From positions 1 to 14,862 of the forward strand of contig RXOD01005300.1 in assembly GCA_005223375.1 (NCBI GenBank): DNA of 14,862 nucleotides, written 5' to 3'. Below, in pieces: positions 1-7,885 of the stretch (the stretch's first letter is position 1; the number at the start of each line of letters is the position of its first letter). Position numbers and translations under genes: made by a program. The DNA is from Amoebophrya sp. AT5.2. Its lineage: Eukaryota > Sar > Dinophyceae > Syndiniales > Amoebophryaceae. A model generated the notes under the pieces. It made no database searches. It was not told the DNA's origin and saw only the letters and a list, made by a program, of their open reading frames with translations.

Positions 1-66
1 AGGAAGGGCGGCAGAGCGAGAACGCGGCGAAGCGCGAAGCGAAGTTCTCGCTCTGCCGCCCTTCCT
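1..66. repeat. Perfect fold-back inverted repeat at window edge
   Basis: Positions 1-23 are the exact reverse complement of 44-66, with a 20-base loop at 24-43 that is itself rich in GCTTCGC/GCGAAGC words. The right arm is coding sequence of the leftmost gene (minus strand), so the left arm is that coding sequence copied in antisense. The palindrome starts at the first base of the window. This suits a fold-back chimera at the end of a contig, but a genuine local inversion or hairpin cannot be excluded. Confidence 0.9.
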
Positions 67-2900
67 GCTCCAGCTGCTGTCGCATCTCCGCCTCCACCGC
101 GTCCATCTTTCCGTCGTGCTTCTTATCCTGGACGCCGATGGATATGAAGAGATGGGTTGCGATGTTAAGAGAGTTGCACTAGAGAGAGCGAAATGAATTT
201 TTAGCTATAGGTTTTTTCAGTCTTGGTAGCTACACGAGAGGATCGCTTCTGCTTCGCTCGATCAACATTTAGCTATACGTGTAGAATGAGCAAAGGTCGA
301 ATCGATATCGTTGAAAAAATGAAACAATAGCGGAACCTTTTTCTTCTTGGCCATGCCGAGCGAGGCGGCCTTTTTGGCTTGCTCCTTCTGGGTGGCGAGC
401 GCGTCAAGAGCGGCCTTGTTGTCCCTGTAGTGTATGAAGAAAAATGATCGGTTACGCCAAACTCCTTCACAAGCATCCCGAAGAAACTATAGTAGGTCTA
501 GTTGTACGCTTTCCTTTGTTCGTCCTTGGCGGAGGCGTTGGCCCACAAATTCTGGCGTATCACCTGCTGGTCGTGGGCGAGCTCCTTTTTGCGCTCGTCC
601 CGGGCTTGCGCCGTCCGCTCGATGCTCTCGAGAAAAGCGGTCCGCTCTGCTTGCAGCCGGATCTATGAATCGATGGATGGATCATCAAGCTCGTTGTACA
701 GGTGGGAGAAGAGTTGTTTACTTTTAGCGAGAAGTAGGGAAGTGGAGGGAGTTAGGGATCTTAGATCGGACTCCGATGGTGGGCATCCGATCGTCGGGCC
801 CCGGCGAAAATAAGTAATACAGCAAATCTAAATCTGCCATCGGAGAGGAAATCATCAAAAGCATAACGAAACCAAAAACCAAAGCAAGTACCGCTTTCTG
901 CTCGAGTCGGTCTTCCCGCTTCTCCCAGTTTTCCATCCGGCGGTCCTCCGCCGCCTCGTCTGCGGCGTACTTGTCCTGGAGGGCCTTGTGCGCCGCCGCC
1001 TTCTCCTCCCGTTTGGCCTGGCGCTGCGCGGCGATCTTCTGCGCGGTGGCAAACCGCTCCTTCTCGTGCTCCTTCAGCAGGATCCGGATCTCGGCGAGCT
1101 GTCAGAGGTATTGTGCGAGATGTCAGGGATTCTGCTGAAATAGCTGTCAGTGAAACCAAAAATAAAAAAGTATTAGTAGAAGTAGTCTACCGAGGCCGCT
1201 GCCCTTTTGTCGTCCTTGTCCTTGATGATCTGCTCGCGCTTGCGGTCCTTGTCACCATAATCCAGCTTCAGCACGTTCTCTTGCCTTCGCACCTGCCATC
1301 GACATTAGGAAAAAAATCCAAACGCACTATCGCCGACCGACAACGATCGGGATAACAACGTACCTCGCAGATCGGCTACTTCAGGCTACGAGAACTGAGC
1401 CTACGACTACCCCTAGTGACTACCCTCAGCTACAGTTCTCTCAGCTTCTGCCACAAGGGGATCTGCAGCTACGGGATTGTAAGTACGTACCTCGCAGATC
1501 TCGTTGTATCGGATTTTGCGCTCCTCCTCGATGCGCTGCGCGCGGATCTCAGCCTTGCGGCGGTCCATTTCCTGCATCTCCGCTACTTCGGCACAGAACG
1601 CAATCTTGAACTCCTCCGCCATCCGCTTGATGTTCTCCTCGCGCTTTTTCTGTTGTAGTTGTAGTGATCGATCATTTCTCCACATGATTAGTATGCAGAT
1701 CAGCCACAGCCACCAGCATGATCTCGCCTCCGGTCTTCGAGAGAAACGAGGCAGAAACGCATACGTTTACGTACAACAGCACACAACTAAATCAACAATG
1801 TTGTGGCTTGGTGATAACCTCGCCATGAGTCTACAGTTAAGGTGCGCACTCGATTCTAATGCCTGGACCGAGAAATTAAGACGCAAGCGAGAAATTAAGA
1901 CGTAAGAATTAATAGGTTATACGTACCGGCAGTCGCTCCATTTCTAGTCGCAGGCGTTGTCGGTCGGCGTAGTTCATGCGTCCGGTGGGAATTTTGAAGT
2001 TCCGCGCCTTGTCCGCCATTTGCGGGATGTCGTCGGTGGGCTCGCACAGGTCCAGTTTGCGCCCCCCCTTCCCGTCTGAAACGAAATTGAGCCGCTCGCA
2101 AATCCAGTGGTACCGCCCCTCCCGGTTGTTCGGGTTCATCAACTCCGCGTTGAACCTGTTTTTATTATCGACGTCGCGTTGCCGAGTATATGTATAATAC
2201 AAGTATCTATAATAGAAGTTTTCGGCAGAGTTTGATGATAAAGATCTCGAGGATGGATCGAACTGATTATCTAGAGCTGATAGCTACAACTCTCGATAGG
2301 GCCGCGGGGGAAACGCTACGCGAACAAAAGCGAAATAGCATCGAATAAGTCTAACTCTATAGCTTTCGGTAAACCAACGTGAGAGGTGAAAAAATAGTAA
2401 TAGATACCGGAAGTGCGAGTCGAAGTTTACGTAGTCCCATTGTATGCGTTGGACTTTCCCGGTTTCGAAGGAGTAGGCCTCGAAGTTTACGAACTTTTTC
2501 TCCCTGCTGTCGTGCACGCAAAGCAGGTGGATCTCGTTATCGAGGATCTTGGACTCCTGGTACACGACTGGCCCCAGGTCCTTGAAATCCGACAACGGCT
2601 CCGCAACCGTCACCATCCTTCTCGAGCTCCGGCAATGTGGAGGTGGATGTAGATGTAGATGTAGATGTACTTTATCAAATTCCTTATTTCCCTATCTTTC
2701 TACACCGCGGGGGTCCGGGAGCGACGCGGAGATGGAGCGCGAGCTAGTACCTCGTTTGGTTGAAGATGTAGGTGTCCGGAGCCTAGGCGAGAAGATGCGG
2801 CCTCGCCCGGCAGACGGCCGCACTGGTCGGTCAATCGTCCTCGTCCCCGTTGTACCAGTGCGTTGAACTCCGCTGTTCTCGTCGCAATTCTCTCGGTCAC
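44..2900 (-). CDS. Coiled-coil protein, partial, multi-exon (unrecognised family)
   Basis: I infer these exons on the minus strand: up to 2900-2856, 2782-2751, about 2626-2408, 2155-1927, 1649-1491, 1292-1191, 1098-892, 662-508, 424-337 and 127-44. Reading phases match at every junction. The joined protein begins with a folded-looking region (motifs DLGPVVYQESKILDNEIHLL, VNFEAYSFETGKVQRIQWDY and REGRYHWICERLNF). From the 1649 exon on it is an almost continuous Lys/Glu/Arg/Ala-rich coiled coil (KKREENIKRMAEEF, RAQRIEEERKIRYNEI, RMENWEKREDRLEQKA). The product is probably structural or cytoskeletal, for example flagellar or cortical, but I cannot name the family. The 3' end is lost at the window edge. 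The 5' end is unresolved: the reading frame upstream of 2900 meets TGA at 2910-2912, so further upstream exons are likely, possibly one with an ATG near 3108. The acceptor of the third exon could also be 2620 or 2617. The donor at 336 (GTTCCG) is the least certain. No membrane segment or signal peptide is visible. Confidence 0.75.
771..845. repeat. Intronic inverted repeat (9-bp arms)
   Basis: CTCCGATGG at 771-779 is inverted as CCATCGGAG at 837-845, inside the intron 891-663 of the coiled-coil gene. A second word, TTAGAT/ATCTAA, lies near both arms, and a GC hairpin (CGTCGGGCCCCGGCG) sits in the loop. This could be the terminal inverted repeat of a small intronic element or a structured intron. 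The arms are short enough that chance is possible. Confidence 0.45.
1359..1500. repeat. 16-bp direct repeat copying an exon end and its splice donor
   Basis: ACGTACCTCGCAGATC occurs perfectly at 1485-1500 and 1359-1374. On the minus strand the first copy is the last 10 bases of the exon ending at 1491 plus its donor GTACGT. The second copy lies 126 bp further into the same intron (1490-1293). The sequence between them contains an imperfect inverted repeat (GAGAACTG ... CAGTTCTC) and a repeated GACTACCC word. This matches an introner-like insertion flanked by a target-site duplication that contains a splice donor. Confidence 0.7.
1870..1902. repeat. Short tandem repeat in intron, 19-bp period
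   Basis: GAGAAATTAAGACG occurs at 1870-1883 and 1889-1902. Both copies lie close to the donor end of the intron 1926-1650 of the coiled-coil gene. Confidence 0.7.
2646..2669. repeat. GATGTA microsatellite, four units
   Basis: Four perfect GATGTA units lie in the intron just upstream (in the minus sense) of the exon that starts near 2626. In the sense strand they form a pyrimidine-poor TACATC run about 20 bases before the acceptor. Confidence 0.8.
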
Positions 2901-2919
2901 TTCTGCCGGTCACTTCTGC
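2894..2919. repeat. 13-bp tandem duplication
   Basis: CGGTCACTTCTGC is perfectly duplicated (2894-2906 and 2907-2919). It lies at the upstream edge of the first inferred exon of the coiled-coil gene, and it brings in the in-frame TGA that stops that exon from being extended upstream. Confidence 0.75.
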
Positions 2920-3572
2920 CCCGGCCCGCACCGGTTGGCCTCCGCAACGAGGCGAGGCTGAGGAGCCAACGAATCTTTACGCTAACCGTAACCGCGATAA
3001 GCTATGAGAATGAGACTGGTTTTTCATCTCGTTTCATGAAAATGCACAAAGCATCACTGCCGAAGAAGATGAATTCGAAGTCTTGCCAATTCGATCCAGC
3101 TCTGACATCGCGCTTGTTCTCGCCTCCGTCGCTCTCTGCAAGCGCTCTCTCTCTCTCTCTCTCTCGAGAATCATGATCTCTCTATCGCGTCAACATCTCT
3201 CGTCATTCACTGTTCCTTTCTCGGTGCGCAGCAGTTCGAAACACAATGCGACAAAACGTGGCGAAGGCGTTTTTTCCGGTAAACATCGGATGGGTACTGC
3301 ACTGTCGGTTTCGAGCCATGAGTTCTGCACGGTATGCACGGAGTCAACTACTCCCACTCACTATCAGTTCAGCGCATTCCACTAAATTGTCCACTGCTAC
3401 TTGAACTTCTTGAAGATTCCTCGGCTAAAAGCGGGGACACACACTGCTACATAACTTCCACTGGGTAGTTCCTCACTGGACGTCTGGGCCTTACTTCACT
3501 ACAGTACTGGTAATTATATTCCGGAGAATTCCTTTGTAAATCCTGTCCATCCACCTCCTTCTACCCTCTCCG
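2913..3572. other. Gap between coiled-coil gene and its upstream neighbour
   Basis: No convincing exon is seen. A minus-strand ATG at about 3108 opens a reading frame of 24 codons (MSELDRIGKTSN...) that could be the first exon of the coiled-coil gene, but no clear splice path links it. The rest is AT/GC-mixed sequence that would hold the 5' flank of that gene and the 3' flank of the gene ending at 3573. No terminator or consensus AATAAA signal is obvious. Confidence 0.5.
3145..3165. repeat. CT/GA dinucleotide run
   Basis: About ten CT units on the plus strand, read as GA on the coding (minus) strand. The run lies in the presumed 5' flank of the coiled-coil gene and ends in CTCGAG. It is a microsatellite; a GAGA-type promoter role is only a guess. 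Confidence 0.8.
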
Positions 3573-6500
3573 CTATTCCTTCTCGCTTCTTTGTAACTTG
3601 TCCAGTTTTTTTCGCAGCCGCTCCGCGTCGGCCTTAAATTTTTCGAATTTCGCTTCGAACTCGTTACTCTCTAACTTGTCCCCAACAGTACTAACGGGTA
3701 CTGAAGCTGTCGGACCCGAAAGCGCGGTTTTCATGTGCAGAAAACTCCCACCGCCCCCGTCCAGCACGATGCAGCCGCTGGGCCGCCGCGACGGGTTCTG
3801 GCTGTTCCGTTCCAGGAGCTTCATCTCCTGCGATTTTTCCCCGCACGGCGAGTGGTACACGAACCCTTCCTCGGCGTCTTCTGCCTGCTCCTCGCCCACC
3901 GTTTGTCCCCTTTCCAGTCTCACCGATAGATGATTTTGTCCCGAGGAAACCAAGCTGCTGCGCCGCTTCCGCCGCTGGCTGTCGGTGGCGGCGCTGGCAA
4001 AGCTAGTTGCACTGCCGCTCACGCGTTGGGTAGAAGCCGATGGCCGGTGGGCGCCAGCAGTAGCAGTGGCGGGCTCGCGTGGGTCCGGGGGGGTCGCCGC
4101 GGAGGGGGCCGCGTCGTCGTACTCTGACGCGGCACTGCTCTTGGCATCACCCGAAACTCTCGCCATCGGGCTGCGGCAAGCGGCCGCGAGCGGCGACGAC
4201 AGTTCTCCACCATTCGACGAAACGATAAACGGCGACGAAGAGGAGGCACTCTTGCGGACCGTTGAAAAAAGCTTCGGCTCCCTCGCCTCCCCCACTGCGA
4301 GAAGGCTAGAAGAGGTGGCTGGAAGAGGTGGCGTAATGGATCCGGGACCAGGCGGCAGGGGGGGCTCGCAGTCACCGCAGCTGCTCTCCGGAACCTCCTT
4401 CATCTCCCTTGCTGCAATTTTCTGCTCGTCTGAAGGCCGTTTTGAGTTTGCGTTCGACCCGTTTTGAGTTTGAGTTTGCGTTTGTCCCTCGCTACCGCCG
4501 CGACCTTCCTTCGGCAACTGCTCCTCCTCGGGGCTCGCAGCCAACAGGTTCGCAGAGGTTGTCTCCGCCGGGATCGACGGCACGTTCCCAGTAGTAGTCG
4601 TCTGCTCGCCGCTGGGTTTTTCCTTTTCCTTTTCCTTTTCGACCCCATGCGTCTTCGGTGGCAGAAGAGGACTTTTGGCGGCCATCAGCGGAAGGTCGGC
4701 AGTGCTCATCTTCGTGATCCAGCTTGACGATGATCTCAAGCCGCGCGGCGTGTCCTGCTTGCCTATTTGCGTGCTGCTCGCGGACAGGTGTCGCGGGCCT
4801 TTCCCCAGTATGCCTCCCAGTATGCCTCCCCCGACCACTCCCCCAACCGGTGGGGACGAAGAAGTAGAAAGACCCGCCACCGGCACCGCTCCCCCGCCAC
4901 CGGCCCTCGTCCCTAGAGTCTGGGAAGATGAAATCATCTGCGACTTCTTATTGCCCGTCTCGGAGGTTTGCAGTTTTCCGCGGTTCTTTCTTTCCAGTCG
5001 CTGTTCCCGGGCGATGCGTTCCTGGATCACCTGCCCCTTCTCGCGCGGTCCGTTCGGCCCCACGACCCACTCACTGGGCCGTGAGCGCAACGCGTCCTCG
5101 ATGTGCCCGAACCGGGGGTCGCGCCGGCTTACCCGCGGGGATTTCAACATCGCCTCCGGGGGGTGATTGGAGGTGGAGCTGCTGGTGCGCCAGGGAACTA
5201 GTGTTTTGGAGGATGAAGTAGACGCCGATGTTTGTTGTCCCCGATAGTTTCGGTGGGTCTGGGCCGAGCGCGGGCGCAATGGAGAACTGGTGGTCGCGGT
5301 GGTCGAAGACGAGCCCTGCAGCGAACGCGGCAGCGAAAGCAGCTGCGCGGAATTTCGCGGAGACGACGGTACAACAACGCGGGCGCACGACGAGGACACT
5401 GCTTGCTCCGCCGCTTGGGCCGGTTCCGTTTTTCGGCGGTGGCCGTCCGCGTCCGACGCGGAGGCCGGTCGCTGCGGTTGTGCTGTTGCGCCGGACGGAA
5501 ACGAGCCCGGGGGCGCGAGCAGCTGCGTCACCTTCAGCTTCATGCTCTGAGTGCCCAACTGCGCGTCATTCAGCATCCCCGCTCCTGCCTCTGACAGTGA
5601 CACCGCCCGCATCGTGCTGCACCCACGGTGGCTCTCACACTGCCGCGCTTTTTCCAGCACACCGCCGGGACTTCTACCCACAGGTGTCGGTCGGGGTCGG
5701 GGAGACAGAGTCAGAGACGGGGCCGCGCCGGGCTTCGTTTTCTCGGTTTCCGTTTCTCGGTTTCCGTCGTGCACGTCTGCCTCGTAGTTCGCGTCTGCCT
5801 CGTCGTCGAGGGAGTCTTCGTTGCCGTTGTCCAGCCCGTCGTCGTCCAGCCCGTCGTCGTCTTCCTCCGACAACAGCTCCTCCATGCAGGAGGCCTCCTC
5901 GTCTGGCAGCATGCTCCCCATTTCGTCGAACTCATCGTCAACCTCGGTTTCCCGGAGATTGTTCTGAGAATAGGGATCGGAAGCACTCACCGCCAGCCTC
6001 AGTCGGCTCGCGAGCTCGTCGGACAGGTAGCGGTCCAAAAACGAGTCCCGCCGCCGTGTTGGAGGTGGCGGATTTTTTAAAGGCTCTTCTGGAACAGGTG
6101 CTGTATTTTTCGCCTCCTGTGCTCCATCTGCCGTCGGCTCCTCCTCCTGTTGTCGGGGACCCTCTATGTTTGGCTCTGGCTGTTTTGCATGTGATGTATC
6201 GTCGACGCTGGGAGCTGATGATGTAGCAGCAGTACTAGAGCCCGGCGTTGCGGAGGATGCCAACAGCCCGATAGAAGGAGTGCCGGCGCAATCAGCGCGA
6301 TGGCCTGTGGACTGGGCGGACTCAACGCGATGGCCTGTGGTCGTGTTCAAAAAAATTTCTTCATCCTAACGAAGTAAACGACCACATCGGCAGTTACAGT
6401 GTCGAAGTATTTTGCGGAAAGAAAATGTAGTACCCGTAGACGCATCTTCTTCCCGGGAACAAGATCCGCATGTTGTGAGCGCTGGCCCTGCCCCATCGTC

Positions 6501-6848
6501 CTGCAGGAGTGTCCTCGTCGCAGCATCCGTGTCGCCACGTGCCGCGGGCGCCGCCGCCCTCACAAACGCCTCTGGCGACCGGACCACAAAGTCCAGAAAG
6601 GCCGACGAGGAGCGAGAGTTTTTTGGCGGGTGTCCTCCCGCAGCGGTTGATGTGGGGAGCAGTAGTTGATGTGGGGGGTGGTTGGCGAAGGAAGACGCGC
6701 CGGACTTCACCAGAACCAGCGCAGAAGCGTTCACCACGTCGCTTCGCGCGGCGACGATGCTGTCGAAGTTTCGCAGCAGGGAGCGGCTCTTTTGCGCGCT
6801 CGCCTGGCCCGGAGATTCACGCTGACCCCGCTTCGGCGAATGCATCAT
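3573..6848 (-). CDS. Large low-complexity protein with acidic patch (unrecognised)
   Basis: The model has exon 1 at 6848-6434 and exon 2 at 6358-3573, about 1066 residues in total. The start is ATGATG at 6848. Exon 1 ends at donor GTACTA (6433). The obvious acceptor at 6366 gives the wrong phase; the AAG at 6359 restores it, so the junction is tentative. The protein is mostly Ser/Thr/Pro/Gly/Ala-rich and probably disordered. Visible parts, as model residues: RRRDSFLDRYLSDELASRL at about 240; an Asp/Glu-rich patch with repeated DDDGLDDDGLD at about 278-336; a basic, more conserved-looking stretch (SRRDPRFGHIEDALRSRPSEW ... IQERIAREQRLERKNRGK) at about 543-601; a KEKEKEK run encoded by GGAAAA repeats near 4620-4640; and a short C-terminal coiled coil (FEAKFEKFKADAERLRKKL). 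No enzyme motif, signal peptide or membrane segment is seen. A scaffold or cytoskeletal role is possible but unsupported. The 2.8-kb exon is unusually long beside the intron-rich neighbours. Confidence 0.75.
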
Positions 6849-7205
6849 TTTTCGAACGACATAGAAAATTGTATATTCAAGAACAACTTCGGGGATACTT
6901 TCTCTATAATCAGCCCACCGATGTGGATGTAGTCTAGCTAGACACTGATTTACTACTACTCACAGCTATGGCGATGTTGTCAGACAGAGCTTCTATCGGT
7001 TCGCACTTGTCCGCGGATCTCTATGGCACGCTCTCCACAAGCACAAGCGCGCTCCAAGCCAGCCTCCACTCGCGCAGGAAATGAAAATCTTCAGCGTCCG
7101 AGGAAGCTGATATATTCGAGTAGCAGCTTTCACTTTCTTGTTTAAAAAGGTACGTATAGAAAAGTCGTCTGCTCATCTTGGTTCAAGAAAGTTGTTTTTT
7201 CGCTT
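6849..7205. other. Intergenic gap, no gene seen
   Basis: The gap is AT-richer than the flanking exons and holds no credible exon. It should contain the 5' flank of the gene starting at 6848 and the 3' flank of the small gene ending at 7206. A plus-strand donor-like AAAAAGGTACGTATAG near 7145-7160 has no open frame beside it. Confidence 0.5.
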
Positions 7206-7636
7206 TCACTTCTTCGCGACCGGATTCGCGACCGGCGGGTCGAGCAGCGCCGGGTTTCGCTGCATCACGGGAATCAGCGCCTCCCGGCACAGCAGCTGCG
7301 TCTGGCAATCGAATTTCTCCCTGTAGAAAATTTTTTTATCAAGCAGTAGTTCGTTATTTTGGAACCTTGTGCGCCATGCGGGAAAAGAACAAGCCGCCAC
7401 ATCTGCCGCAGAACAAGGCGTGGTCTGTTATCTTAGAGTGGGGACCCACCTATGCGCGATGCGGAAAAGTAACAACCCGCCACATCTGCCGCAGAACAAA
7501 GTTTTGGAAATAGGTACCATATGTGGCCGAGGGAGAGGTTGGTGTATCGGTCGAGTGGCGCCGGCTTCGGGGTTTTCGTGGCGCGCGCCTTGGCAAAGGC
7601 CTTCACCCAGCGAGTGAGGTCGCGCTTGCCGGCCAT
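7206..7636 (-). CDS. Small basic 77-residue protein, two exons (unrecognised)
   Basis: Exon 1 is 7636-7518 (119 nt) and exon 2 is 7320-7206 (115 nt). The join reconstitutes a TGG codon, and the sum gives exactly 77 codons plus TGA. The start is ATGGCC at 7636, with AAAA just upstream, a good eukaryotic context. The protein starts MAGKRDLTRWVKAFAKARAT, a basic stretch that can form an amphipathic helix, followed by a Lys/Pro linker. The second half is more hydrophobic (EKFDCQTQLLCREALIPVM) with two Cys four residues apart on each side of LL, then a Pro-rich Lys-ending tail. The size and basic N-terminus would suit a small mitochondrial or ribosome-associated subunit, but I do not recognise it and do not assign a function. 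The intron, 7517-7321, carries a large direct repeat. Confidence 0.7.
7365..7499. repeat. Tandemly duplicated intron segment (about 51-bp copies, 84-bp spacing)
   Basis: About 51 bases at 7365-7417 recur at 7449-7499 with several substitutions. The core ACATCTGCCGCAGAACAA is identical in both copies. The copies fill most of the intron of the 77-residue gene and are more GC-rich than typical introns here. On the minus strand the first copy begins about 18 bases after the donor. Confidence 0.85.
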
Positions 7637-7885
7637 TTTTACTTTGTTTTCTCCAAAAGTCCAACTCTCAAAATCAACCTTTCCTATCAAAATCTCCCGG
7701 CTCGTTTATCGGGTCACGGAGTTTTCATTCAGACCTGCCGGACGGTTCAGGGTGTCGATGGAGTTTTTTGGCCGATGGGAACAGAACAACCGGCGACCAC
7801 AACAGGTCGGCTTAAAAATCGGCTTCATCCTACCTGTACCCCCGCATCAGAAATTCATTTCATATGCGTGCCAAATTATATCGCT

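Noticed and set aside
434..813. Overlapping plus-strand frames at the left end
   Set aside because: They cross an exon and two introns of the minus-strand gene without respecting them. The minus-strand exon gives a clear coiled coil with matched splice phases.
5228..6226. Long plus-strand open frame opposite the low-complexity gene
   Set aside because: It is a GC-driven shadow: Arg/Pro-rich translation with no domain and no splice context, while the minus-strand frame is much longer and ends in a sensible coiled coil.
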